This document shows, one piece after another, positions 18,414 to 26,794 of a DNA stretch of 42,466 nucleotides. This stretch comes from Candidatus Zixiibacteriota bacterium (GTDB lineage: Bacteria > Zixibacteria > MSB-5A5 > GN15 > PGXB01), in contig JBFMEF010000199.1 in the NCBI GenBank assembly GCA_040753495.1, positions 1 through 42,466 of the forward strand. The letters are read 5' to 3'. Made by a program: the position numbers and the translations under genes. The notes beneath the pieces were generated by a model. It was not told the DNA's origin. It was given only the letters and a program-made list of their open reading frames with translations, and did not search any database. The number at the start of each line of letters is the position of its first letter. Within the stretch, counting starts at the first letter, position 1.

Positions 18414-18789
18414 CGCTGGCAAAATAATCACCGGATTAATTCTTTTCCTGGTGCTCTTCACGACTCCCATCTGGGTAAATCTCGCCTCCGGGACCAGCGC
18501 GGAACGACCTGACATCAAACTGCCGGTCGATGAAAAGCAATGTGTGGCCGCCACCGAATATATGAAAGCCTCTCATATGGACCTCATCTATGAGTGGCGC
18601 GACCAGGTAGTGCGCGAAGAATTGCGCGCCTATCACTCCCTCTCCGGCAAAGAATATGAGATGAGCCTGACCAAAACCTGTCTTGGTTGCCATTCCAACA
18701 AGGCGGAATTCTGCGACCGTTGCCATAATTATGTCGCTGTTTCACCCTACTGCTGGGACTGCCACACCGAACCTAAGGAGGGGATATGA
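18406..18789 (+). CDS. dsrJ: DsrJ triheme cytochrome c
   Basis: A 127-residue periplasmic cytochrome anchored by an N-terminal hydrophobic segment (about residues 7-26) that looks like an uncleaved signal. Three CxxCH heme sites are close to the C-terminus: CLGCH, CDRCH, CWDCH. Cys46, in QCVAATEYMKASHM, lies where DsrJ of purple sulfur bacteria has an unusual Cys heme ligand. It overlaps dsrK by 8 bases and dsrO by 4, so the three are translated together. Confidence 0.94.
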   Translation: MYDAGKIITGLILFLVLFTTPIWVNLASGTSAERPDIKLPVDEKQCVAATEYMKASHMDLIYEWRDQVVREELRAYHSLSGKEYEMSLTKTCLGCHSNKAEFCDRCHNYVAVSPYCWDCHTEPKEGI

Positions 18790-19565
18790 GCGGCATTGAT
18801 AGAAGAAATTTCATCAAGATTGCCGGTCTGACCACTATAATCGGCCTTTCCGGCAAACCGTTGGCTGATGCCTTTGCTTCGCAACCGGCGCAGGCTTCCG
18901 CCGCCGAGAAGGAAGGTCATGTCGGCAAGAGATGGGCGCTGGTTATCGACCCGAAAAAATGTCTTGAAAAAGAGGGATGCCGCGCCTGCATCGATGCCTG
19001 TCACAGGATTCACAATGTCCCCCAGTTTGATAATCGCAAAGATGAAATCAAATGGATCTGGAAAGAAGAATACGAGAAAGCCTTCCTTGACCAGGAAAAT
19101 GAATTCATTGAAGACTCGCTGAAGGAGAAACCGGTCCTGGTGCTCTGCAATCATTGCGATAATCCCCCCTGCGTTCGGGTCTGCCCGACTCAGGCTACCT
19201 GGAAGCGCCAGGATGGCATCGTTATGATGGACTGGCACCGCTGTATCGGCTGCCGCTACTGTGTGGCGGCATGTCCCTACGGCTCCCGCAGTTTTAACTG
19301 GCGCGACCCGCGTCCTTTCATAAAGGAAATCGACAAGGACTTCCCTACCCGCACCCGCGGCGTGGTCGAGAAGTGCACCTTCTGCAACGAGCGACTGGCT
19401 AAAGGACTGCCGCTGGCTTGCGTGGAAGCCTGTCCCGAGAAGGCAATGGCTTTTGGGGACCTCGAAGACCCTGAATCCGAAGTCCGTCAGCTGCTGCGAA
19501 ATCGCTTTGCTATCCGCAGGAAACCGTATCTTGGAACTCAACCGGTCGTCTTCTACTTAGTGTGA
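18786..19565 (+). CDS. dsrO: DsrO, Tat-exported ferredoxin-like protein
   Basis: A 259-residue periplasmic iron-sulfur protein of the NrfC/HybA type. It begins with a twin-arginine signal (DRRNFIKIAG, hydrophobic stretch, cleavable region near residues 35-40). Four cysteine clusters follow, including CRACIDACH, CNHCDNPPCVRVCP, CIGCRYCVAACPYG and CTFCNERL...CVEACP, enough for about four clusters. It would link DsrJ to DsrP. AAGGAGG precedes the ATG. Confidence 0.94.
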   Translation: MSGIDRRNFIKIAGLTTIIGLSGKPLADAFASQPAQASAAEKEGHVGKRWALVIDPKKCLEKEGCRACIDACHRIHNVPQFDNRKDEIKWIWKEEYEKAFLDQENEFIEDSLKEKPVLVLCNHCDNPPCVRVCPTQATWKRQDGIVMMDWHRCIGCRYCVAACPYGSRSFNWRDPRPFIKEIDKDFPTRTRGVVEKCTFCNERLAKGLPLACVEACPEKAMAFGDLEDPESEVRQLLRNRFAIRRKPYLGTQPVVFYLV

Positions 19566-19572
19566 GGTATAT

Positions 19573-20730
19573 ATGCTCGAAAAAGCGTTAGTTGGAGATA
19601 AAAAATACTGGACCTGGGTGCTCTTTCTTATGGCAATCATTGCCACCGGCTTCCTATTCTATCTCAGGCAACTCGGGTACGGACTGGGAATCACCGGATT
19701 GAGCCGCGATGTCACCTGGGGATTTTACATCGCCCAGTTTACTTTTCTGGTTGGCGTGGCTGCCTCCGCTGTGATGGTAGTGCTCCCATATTACCTTCAC
19801 AATTACAAGATGTTCGGCAAGATGACCATCCTCGGAGAATTCCTCGCCATCTCGGCGGTTACCATGTGCATACTCTTCATCACCGTTGACCTCGGGCAAC
19901 CTATGCGAGCATTTAACCTGATTCTGCACCCGTCGCCCAGTTCGGTTCTCTTCTGGGATACCATTGTCCTGAGCGGATACCTGCTGCTCAACGTTATAAT
20001 CAGCCGGGTCACTCTGGAATCGGAGAGGAAAGGGATAAAGCCCCCCTCCTGGATTAAACCGATTATAATTCTCTCTATACCGTGGGCAATCAGCATTCAT
20101 ACCGTGACCGCATTTATATATAGCGGACTGGGCGGACGCCCCTTCTGGTTCACCGCAATCTTGACCCCGCGCTTCCTGGCATCGGCTTTCGCTTCCGGTC
20201 CGGCGTTTCTTTTGCTGGTTGTCTTCATTGTCCGGAAATTCACCCGGTTCGACCCGGGCCGCGAGCCGATTCAGAAACTGGCGCAGATTATCACCTACGC
20301 TATGCTTCTCAATCTCTTTTTCATACTGCTCGAAGTCTTTACCGCTTTTTACAGCCGCATTCCCGACCATATGACCAGTTTCCAGTATCTCTTCTCTGGT
20401 CTCGATGGTCACAGCAAACTGGTCCCCTGGATGTGGACTTCGGTTACGCTCGGAGTTCTGGCGGCGGTGCTTCTGGTTAACCCCAAAACACGTCAGAACG
20501 AAAAATGGCTAATCTTCGCCTGCGCCGCGGTGTTTGTTTCTATCTGGATTGACAAGGGAATAGGTATGGTGGTAGCCGGCTTTGTTCCCACCCCCTTAGG
20601 CGCCATCACCGAATATTGGCCTACCTTCCCGGAGACTATGATTACCCTGGGAGTCTATGCTCTCGGATTTTTGATGATTACAATTTTTTATAAAATCGCC
20701 CTCTCGGTGCGCGGAGAAATTTCGACCTGA
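19573..20730 (+). CDS. dsrP: DsrP, NrfD-like membrane subunit
   Basis: A 385-residue polytopic membrane protein with about ten hydrophobic helices, of the NrfD/PsrC quinone-binding family, and the last subunit of DsrMKJOP. The family-like stretch GLSRDVTWGFYIAQFTFLVGVAASA lies near residue 40, and the C-terminus holds GVYALGFLMITIFYKIAL. It starts 7 bases after dsrO. A GC-rich hairpin follows before the next gene. Confidence 0.93.
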   Translation: MLEKALVGDKKYWTWVLFLMAIIATGFLFYLRQLGYGLGITGLSRDVTWGFYIAQFTFLVGVAASAVMVVLPYYLHNYKMFGKMTILGEFLAISAVTMCILFITVDLGQPMRAFNLILHPSPSSVLFWDTIVLSGYLLLNVIISRVTLESERKGIKPPSWIKPIIILSIPWAISIHTVTAFIYSGLGGRPFWFTAILTPRFLASAFASGPAFLLLVVFIVRKFTRFDPGREPIQKLAQIITYAMLLNLFFILLEVFTAFYSRIPDHMTSFQYLFSGLDGHSKLVPWMWTSVTLGVLAAVLLVNPKTRQNEKWLIFACAAVFVSIWIDKGIGMVVAGFVPTPLGAITEYWPTFPETMITLGVYALGFLMITIFYKIALSVRGEIST

Positions 20731-20755
20731 TGCTCAGCCGGTCGTCAAACAGGAT

Positions 20756-20777
20756 GGGGGTTGTTGCGGCAACCCCC
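20756..20777 (+). terminator. Stem-loop between dsrP and the CoADR gene
   Basis: GGGGGTTG, a 6-base loop, CAACCCCC: an 8-bp perfect stem without a T-tract, 9 bases before the next ATG. Because it would cover the region where a ribosome binding site should be, it may act on translation or RNA processing rather than terminate. Confidence 0.45.
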
Positions 20778-20786
20778 TAATCATTT

Positions 20787-22478
20787 ATGAAACCTGAAAA
20801 AACCACTTCTGATTTTGTCATTGTCGGCGGTGTCGCCGCCGGTCCCAAGACTGCCGCCGTCCTTGCCCGACGTCTGCCGAATGCCTCCATCACTCTCTTT
20901 CAAAAAGGCGAGCGGCTCTCCTACGCCTCTTGTGGTCTCCCCTATTTTGCCTCAGGCGATATCGACAGCATCGATTCTCTGATGCGGACATCATACGGCG
21001 TTCAGCGTGACCGGATTTTTTTTCGCGATACCAAAAGTTTTTCTGTTGTCACCGGCGCTGAAATCATTCGGATTGACCGCAATAAGAAAGCTATAACGAT
21101 AAAGGATACCGCTTCTGGTGAAACTTATAATCATAACTACGGCAAATTAATCCTGGCGACCGGAGCCCGACCGAACCCGCTTCCTTTTCCTGTCCCCGAT
21201 TCGCCGCTGATTAGACATTTTACCACACCTGATGATGCCCTCCAGTTCCGTTCCCTGGCGGAAAGAGGGAAAATCGGAAAAGCGGCAATTATTGGCGGCG
21301 GATTCATCGGATGCGAAGTTGCCGAGGCTACCGGCGGCATCTGGGGCATTGAAACGACTCTCATTGAAAAAGAAGAGAACCTTCTACCCTATATCTTTGA
21401 CCCGGAAATCGCGGCCGTTATTGAAAGAGAGTTGACCCGCAAGGGAATTATCGTCAAGACTGCCGCGGAAATTAAAGAAGTCACAGTCGGCGCCGATTCC
21501 CCGCTCGCGCTGCATCTTTCCACTGGAGAGATTATCTCTTCCGACTATCTCTTTCTTTGTCTGGGCGTAAGGCCGGAAACCGTCCTGGCTAAAGAAGCCG
21601 GTCTGGAAATAGGCCGCAGTGGCGGCATCAAAGTCAACCGCCACCTTCAAACCAGTGACCCCGATATTTATGCCGGCGGCGATTGTATCGAATCGACACA
21701 TCGGCTCACCGGCGCGCCGATTTTCCTTCCTATGGGCTCTCTCGCCAATCGGCATGGCTGGGTAATTGCGGAAAACCTCGCCGGAAATCCGACCGAGTTC
21801 AACGGTGTCCTGGGAGCCTTTCTGCTCAAAGTCTTTGACCTGAATGTCGGCGCCGTTGGGCTGTCGGAATCATCATCGCTCAGAAGCGGGATTGAAGCTG
21901 ACTCCGTTGTGGGAAGTTTCGCCGATAAACCGGACTACTATCCGGAAAGCAAGTCATTGACGGCAAAAATGGTCTATGAAAAATCTGGCGGCAGGCTGCT
22001 TGGATTGCAGGTCGTTGGAGCCGGGGATATTTGCCGACGAATCGATCTCTTCTCTTCCTTTCTTTTGTGGCAGGCAAGACTTCCTGACCTTCTCTCGTTC
22101 GAACATGGATATGCCCCTCCCTATGCCGAAGCCCTCGACCCGCTTCATCAACTGGCATCTCTGGCGCTGGCGCAAAGACGCGGATTGAAAGTCCTCAAAC
22201 CTGCTGACTGCCATTCCGGCCATCCCCTCTGCCTTGATGTCCGCGAAGAATCGGAATTTATGATGGATAATGTCGAACGCGGGGTTGATTTGGCACCCGA
22301 AGTCCTCAATATTCCGCTGGGGTCGCTCCGTGCCCGGCTGGATGAACTGCCGCGCGACCGAAAAATAATTGTTGTCTGTAAACGCGGTCCCCGCTCTTAT
22401 CAGGCGGCGCTGATTTTGACTGCTGCCGGGTTCAAAGACGTCGCCATACTCGGCGGCGGGGTGCAGGGATTACTCTGA
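20787..22478 (+). CDS. CoA-disulfide reductase-like flavoprotein with rhodanese domain
   Basis: A 563-residue fusion. An FAD/NAD(P) disulfide oxidoreductase of the single-Cys (CoADR/Npsr) family occupies residues 1-445: VGGVAAGPKTAAVLAR at the FAD site, redox Cys49 in SYASCGLPYFASG, the NAD(P) motif IIGGGFIGCEVAE and a GGDCIES FAD contact. A rhodanese domain spans about 475-563 with Cys531 in CKRGPRS and the usual LDVREESEF start. Such fusions reduce CoA persulfide or polysulfide. Coming straight after dsrP it probably handles sulfane sulfur in this pathway. No clear ribosome binding site. Confidence 0.85.
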   Translation: MKPEKTTSDFVIVGGVAAGPKTAAVLARRLPNASITLFQKGERLSYASCGLPYFASGDIDSIDSLMRTSYGVQRDRIFFRDTKSFSVVTGAEIIRIDRNKKAITIKDTASGETYNHNYGKLILATGARPNPLPFPVPDSPLIRHFTTPDDALQFRSLAERGKIGKAAIIGGGFIGCEVAEATGGIWGIETTLIEKEENLLPYIFDPEIAAVIERELTRKGIIVKTAAEIKEVTVGADSPLALHLSTGEIISSDYLFLCLGVRPETVLAKEAGLEIGRSGGIKVNRHLQTSDPDIYAGGDCIESTHRLTGAPIFLPMGSLANRHGWVIAENLAGNPTEFNGVLGAFLLKVFDLNVGAVGLSESSSLRSGIEADSVVGSFADKPDYYPESKSLTAKMVYEKSGGRLLGLQVVGAGDICRRIDLFSSFLLWQARLPDLLSFEHGYAPPYAEALDPLHQLASLALAQRRGLKVLKPADCHSGHPLCLDVREESEFMMDNVERGVDLAPEVLNIPLGSLRARLDELPRDRKIIVVCKRGPRSYQAALILTAAGFKDVAILGGGVQGLL

Positions 22479-22483
22479 TAATT

Positions 22484-23698
22484 ATGAATAACTGGCATCT
22501 ATATCTCTGCGGCATCAGTCACAAGAATTCATCGCAATCGCTCCGGGAACCGTTGCAGTTTCAACCCGACCAGTTAGCTCGCGCTAATACTTGTTTCAGT
22601 CAGATTCATGGCGTCAGGGAATCGCTTATCCTGTCCACCTGCAATCGGATTGAATTTTATTTCACCGCCGGAAGTCGTCATGACCCCCTTGCCATTGTTG
22701 CCAAATTCTATGAGTCATTTTGTCAGCTCGGTATCGATTCCGTCCTGCCGCAATTTTATCTCAAGAAGGATAAGCATACCGCAGACCATCTCTTCCGGGT
22801 CGCCGCCGGGCTCGATTCGATGGTCATCGGCGAGAATCAAATAGTCAGTCAACTGAAAGATGCTTACAGCTCCGCCTGCGCTGTCAAGACCGCCGGCAAG
22901 GTAATCCACCGACTTTTTCACCAGGCTTTCCGAACCGGTAAACAGGTTCGTACCGATACCGATATGGGCAAAGGCGCCTGCTCGGTCAGTTCCGCCGCGG
23001 TGGAATTGATAAGAGAGAGATTGGGAGAACTCGACGGCGTTAAAGTTCTTATGATTGGTGTAAATCAGATGATCGCCCTCGCCGCAGAGGGGCTGAGCGC
23101 CGCCGGTTGCAACAATTTTGTTTTTGCCAACCGCACCCCGGGAAAAGCCGCCCTCCTTGCTGCCAGATTCGGCGGCGAGGTCTGCTCTCTTGATACCCTT
23201 ACGGAGGCTCTGTCCAGGGTGGACCTGGTTTTTACCTGCACTGCCTCGTCTGAGCCGCTCCTGACTGATGCCGTTATGGACAAGGTCCGGGAAAAAATCT
23301 CTTCCACGCGCCTTACCATCGTCGATATCGCTCTCCCGCGCGACACTGCCATCACCCTGGAAAAATTCCCCGGTCTTGAAATATTTGACCTCGACGCCGT
23401 CAAACATTTCGTAGAAACTGAGCAGGTCAAACGGGAGTTGGCGATTCCTCAGGCGGAAGAGATTATCGGGCGTAAGCTGGAGCAGTTTACTTACTGGTTT
23501 ACTCACATCCGCCAGGAGCCTATATATAACGGGCTGGAGGATACCTTTGAATTAATTCGCAGAGAAGAATCAGAGTCGCTGCTGGAGCGTCTGCCGGATA
23601 ATCTTCGCGAGGAATTTGACGCCGCCTTTCGACGTCTTACCGCGCGCCTTTTGCAGATGCATATTCGCGCCTCACAACCATCACAGAAAACGGAGTGA
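22484..23698 (+). CDS. hemA: Glutamyl-tRNA reductase
   Basis: HemA, 404 residues, first committed step of C5 tetrapyrrole synthesis (glutamyl-tRNA to glutamate-1-semialdehyde). Catalytic Cys53 sits in ILSTCNRIEFYF, and the family signature GLDSMVIGENQIVSQLKDAY follows. The Rossmann region has an atypical glycine motif (VLMIGVNQMIALAAEGL instead of GxGxM). It starts 5 bases after the preceding gene. With the two downstream genes it builds the siroheme supply for DsrAB. Confidence 0.93.
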   Translation: MNNWHLYLCGISHKNSSQSLREPLQFQPDQLARANTCFSQIHGVRESLILSTCNRIEFYFTAGSRHDPLAIVAKFYESFCQLGIDSVLPQFYLKKDKHTADHLFRVAAGLDSMVIGENQIVSQLKDAYSSACAVKTAGKVIHRLFHQAFRTGKQVRTDTDMGKGACSVSSAAVELIRERLGELDGVKVLMIGVNQMIALAAEGLSAAGCNNFVFANRTPGKAALLAARFGGEVCSLDTLTEALSRVDLVFTCTASSEPLLTDAVMDKVREKISSTRLTIVDIALPRDTAITLEKFPGLEIFDLDAVKHFVETEQVKRELAIPQAEEIIGRKLEQFTYWFTHIRQEPIYNGLEDTFELIRREESESLLERLPDNLREEFDAAFRRLTARLLQMHIRASQPSQKTE

Positions 23699-23703
23699 AT
23701 CTG

Positions 23704-24342
23704 ATGACATACAAATATCTTCCTGTCAGTCTTTCTCTTGAAGGAAAGCGCTGCCTGGTCGTCGGGGGCGGCAATGTGGCGCTGCGCAAAATAGAGACTC
23801 TTCTGGAATACAATGCCGCTCTCACCGTCGTTGCCATTGAGCCGGTGGAAAAACTTAACTACTACGCTGAAAAGGGGAAGTTGAGGCTGGAAAAGCGTGA
23901 GTATCAGTCCCCGGAGGCATCGCGCTATGACATCGTTATTGCCGCATCAGATTCGTTGGAGTCCAATCAGGTTGTCGCCCGCGACTGCCGCGAGGCGCAT
24001 GTTCCCATTAATGCCGTCGATAACCCCGACCTGTGCGATTTTATCTTTCCGGCGATTCTGCGGCGCGACTGCCTTACCGTGGCGGTCTCTACCGACGGCA
24101 AAGCACCTTTCCTTTCCGGACATTTGCGGCTGATTCTCGATTCGGTCTTCCCGGAGCGTTGGGCAAAAATCGCGCACTATGCCGCGCAGTTCCGCAATAT
24201 GGTCTTCTCGCGCTGGAAAGACAACCGCACTATGAAATTGAAAGCCTACGGGCGGTTCCTTGACGCCGACTGGAAACAGATGACTAACGACCTTGATGAC
24301 AGTCAGATTGAAATCGCCCTTGAAAAAATGCTGGAGGAGTGA
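23704..24342 (+). CDS. Precorrin-2 dehydrogenase/sirohydrochlorin ferrochelatase
   Basis: A Met8/CysG-N-type protein of 212 residues that oxidises precorrin-2 with NAD and probably inserts iron to give siroheme. The NAD fold near the N-terminus reads CLVVGGGNVALRKIETLLEY, the conserved Asp/Asn region NAVDNPDLCDFIFPAIL follows, then VSTDGKAPFLSGHLR. ATG 23704 is preferred over the overlapping GTG at 23695 because CGGAG is 8 bases upstream. It lacks the methyltransferase half of CysG, which is on the next gene. Confidence 0.9.
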   Translation: MTYKYLPVSLSLEGKRCLVVGGGNVALRKIETLLEYNAALTVVAIEPVEKLNYYAEKGKLRLEKREYQSPEASRYDIVIAASDSLESNQVVARDCREAHVPINAVDNPDLCDFIFPAILRRDCLTVAVSTDGKAPFLSGHLRLILDSVFPERWAKIAHYAAQFRNMVFSRWKDNRTMKLKAYGRFLDADWKQMTNDLDDSQIEIALEKMLEE

Positions 24343-24350
24343 CCGCTTGT

Positions 24351-25889
24351 ATGAATAACGGCAAGACTGGCGCCGTTTTCTTAATCGGCGCCGGACCGGG
24401 TGACCCCGACCTTATCACCGTCAAGGGGAAACTTCTTCTGGAAACCTGCGACGTGGTTGTTTACGACAATCTTGTCCCTGATGAACTGGTTGTCTCTCTG
24501 CCGTACGGAAGGGAAAAATATTATGTCGGCAAACGCGCCGGCAAACATTGTTATTCCCAGGAGGATATCAATCATCTTCTCCTGAAATTAGCCCTGGAGG
24601 GAAAAAATGTCGCCCGTCTCAAGGGAAGCGACCCGCTGGTCTTTGGCCGCGGCGGCGAAGAAGCCAAATTCCTCAAGAAAAATGGAATCAAGTTTGAAAT
24701 CGTCCCCGGCTTGACTTCCGGTATCGCCGGTCCAGAATATGCCGGTATCCCCCCAACCGACCGGGAACTTAGCTCTTTTGTGCTTCTGGTGACCGGTCAT
24801 AAGGCTCGTGAAAAAGAGGCTTCCAATGTCCCCTGGGACTGGGTCGCCCGGGCAAAAGGAGGAACCATTGCTGTCTATATGGGGGTCACTGAAATCAACC
24901 GGATAGTTTCGACCCTGCTGGAGTCGGGTATGAACCCCGAGACTCCCGCGGCAGTAATTGAGAGAGCCACTTATCCCTCTCAGCGAATCCTCACCGCTTC
25001 TCTGAAAACACTCCCTTCCGTCGTGATTGAAAACAAAATCAAACCACCGGCGCTGTTTGTATTCGGTGAGACCATCAGATTGCAGCCGGTGGTGGAATGG
25101 CTCTCCCATAAACCGCTTCTCGGACTCCGGGTGATGATTACCCGCGCCGCGGACCAGTCGCAGGAAATGTATCGCAATTTCCGATGGTTAGGCGCTGAAG
25201 TGCTGACCTATCCCACCATAGCCACTGTCCCCTTCCAAGACCGCGCCGCATGGCAGTCTCTTAGCGAAATCCGTTCCGCCACAAAGTGGCTGGCATTCAC
25301 CAGCAGCTCCGGAGTCCGCAATTTCATAGGGCAATTCACCGAATACTTCAGCGATATCCGCCGTCTCGCCGAATACCGGATTGCCGCCCTCGGTACAGGT
25401 ACCGCCCGCGTCCTCAGCAGGTACAGTCTCCGGCCTGATTTCATTCCCAGCCGTTCGGTGGTATCGGAATTTGCCGCTCAGCTGGGTGCCGCCATTGGTG
25501 ACGTCGATACCACGGTCATACGGGTTCGGGGTGAGCTCTCCGATAAAACCTTTGAAGAGATTTTGACCGGCAAGAATATACCGGCGCTCCCCCTGACTGT
25601 CTATCGAACCCTATTCACCGAATGGCCTGATGATTTCAAGGACAAACTGTTCGAATTTCCCCCGTCGGTGATAATATTCACCAGCGAGACGACCGTGGAT
25701 GGCATCCTCAAGAATCTGACGACAGAGGAATTCACTCAACTGGCCCGGCAGGCGACAATCGTTTCGATGGGGCAGGCGACCGCCGCCAGGTTACGACAAA
25801 TGGGAATTAAGATAGCCCTTGAGCCCAAAGGGCAGAGTATTCAGAGCCTGATTGATGAACTCTCCCGTCATCTAAAATCAGAGCGGTAG
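24351..25889 (+). CDS. Uroporphyrinogen-III methyltransferase/synthase fusion (CobA-HemD)
   Basis: A 512-residue bifunctional enzyme. The N-terminal SUMT domain (about 1-250) has FLIGAGPGDPDLITVKG, VVYDNLV and RLKGSDPLVFGRGGEE. The C-terminal uroporphyrinogen-III synthase domain (about 255-512) starts LGLRVMITRAADQSQEM and has TSSSGVRNF, IAALGTGTARVL and FTSETTVDGIL. It closes the tetrapyrrole ring and methylates it to precorrin-2, leading to siroheme. ATG 24351 is chosen with AGGAG 11 bases upstream; the preceding gene ends 9 bases before. The gene converges with the minus-strand gene 6 bases downstream. Confidence 0.9.
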   Translation: MNNGKTGAVFLIGAGPGDPDLITVKGKLLLETCDVVVYDNLVPDELVVSLPYGREKYYVGKRAGKHCYSQEDINHLLLKLALEGKNVARLKGSDPLVFGRGGEEAKFLKKNGIKFEIVPGLTSGIAGPEYAGIPPTDRELSSFVLLVTGHKAREKEASNVPWDWVARAKGGTIAVYMGVTEINRIVSTLLESGMNPETPAAVIERATYPSQRILTASLKTLPSVVIENKIKPPALFVFGETIRLQPVVEWLSHKPLLGLRVMITRAADQSQEMYRNFRWLGAEVLTYPTIATVPFQDRAAWQSLSEIRSATKWLAFTSSSGVRNFIGQFTEYFSDIRRLAEYRIAALGTGTARVLSRYSLRPDFIPSRSVVSEFAAQLGAAIGDVDTTVIRVRGELSDKTFEEILTGKNIPALPLTVYRTLFTEWPDDFKDKLFEFPPSVIIFTSETTVDGILKNLTTEEFTQLARQATIVSMGQATAARLRQMGIKIALEPKGQSIQSLIDELSRHLKSER

Positions 25890-25895
25890 ACGAGC

Positions 25896-26708
25896 TCAGG
25901 CGCTTATATCGACTTTGGTGACTCCCTCAACCTTAGAAACGACATCTTTGATATCGTTGCGCCAGATTTCGCTTCCATAAACCGGCGCCATTCCCCGCAC
26001 CGTTACCAGACCCGTCGCCGAATCGCACTCTACCCTGAGATCCATCCCCCGTGTGCGCGGTGAGCGCACCAGGTGGGCAAATATCACCGCCCGCAGACGG
26101 GCATCGCGTATCTGCTTCAAGGATGTCTCGTCCAGTTTGAATTCCGGCCTTTCTGTGGCGCAGCCTATTATGCCGGCAATCGTATCGATGCTCATTCTGT
26201 CCAGGTTCAGAATCAGGTCAAAATTCATATTGCTGTTGAAATCTACGCCGTACAGAAATTTCGCCCAGCTGACTCTCTTATTGTCGATTTCCCTGATATG
26301 CTGCTCCGCCTGTACTTCAGTCATCCCCGATTCTTTCATCAGATTATTGATGCGGAACTGCACCGAGGCATTGGCGCGGACACGCAGCAGTTTCGGGACA
26401 TCACTCAATAGAAACTGCCCGAGATGCCCGTGATACACGGCGCAACCTTCGACAATTTTATCCATCAGCGCCGCTTTGAATATGGTCAGGTAATAACGTC
26501 GCTGCGGAGCATGACGATCCCAGAAATGCGGCGGCTCTTTCTCCATAATTCCGACCGTCCCCAATCCGGTTTCTTCGATACCGTATTTGGATGCATACTT
26601 AAGGACATCTTCCCGCGAAACCACCTTGCACCCGATTGTGTCCGACAGCTTTTGGGCAAGCTTAAAAGTGGCGCTCAACGAACCGCGAGTGATAGTGATA
26701 ATCGGCAT
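25896..26708 (-). CDS. Cytidylate-kinase-like protein with C-terminal BON domain
   Basis: A 270-residue protein resembling the cytidylate-kinase-like family at the N-terminus (PIITITRGSLSATFKLAQKL). The glycine-rich P-loop found in that family (GSGG near residue 10) is missing, so nucleotide kinase activity is doubtful. The last ~65 residues, with VECDSATGLVTVRGMAP and VEGVTKVDI, look like a BON domain. GGGAGG precedes the ATG. It is the last gene of the minus-strand group qmoC - small membrane protein - TSUP permease - this gene, so it may be a nucleotide-sensing accessory for transport or sulfate metabolism; that role is a guess. Confidence 0.65.
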   Translation of the reverse strand: MPIITITRGSLSATFKLAQKLSDTIGCKVVSREDVLKYASKYGIEETGLGTVGIMEKEPPHFWDRHAPQRRYYLTIFKAALMDKIVEGCAVYHGHLGQFLLSDVPKLLRVRANASVQFRINNLMKESGMTEVQAEQHIREIDNKRVSWAKFLYGVDFNSNMNFDLILNLDRMSIDTIAGIIGCATERPEFKLDETSLKQIRDARLRAVIFAHLVRSPRTRGMDLRVECDSATGLVTVRGMAPVYGSEIWRNDIKDVVSKVEGVTKVDISA

Positions 26709-26794
26709 ACCTGCCTCCCCATAGTCTTATTGACAAAAAACAAGATATTTTCAGGCTCGGAGTAATATATAAATGTCAGACCGAATTTCAATAA

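Noticed and set aside
26709-26794. Possible separate promoter (TTGAAA ... TATTAC) for the kinase-like/BON gene
   Set aside because: Spacing is 18 bases and the boxes are weak; co-transcription from the qmoC promoter is the simpler reading.
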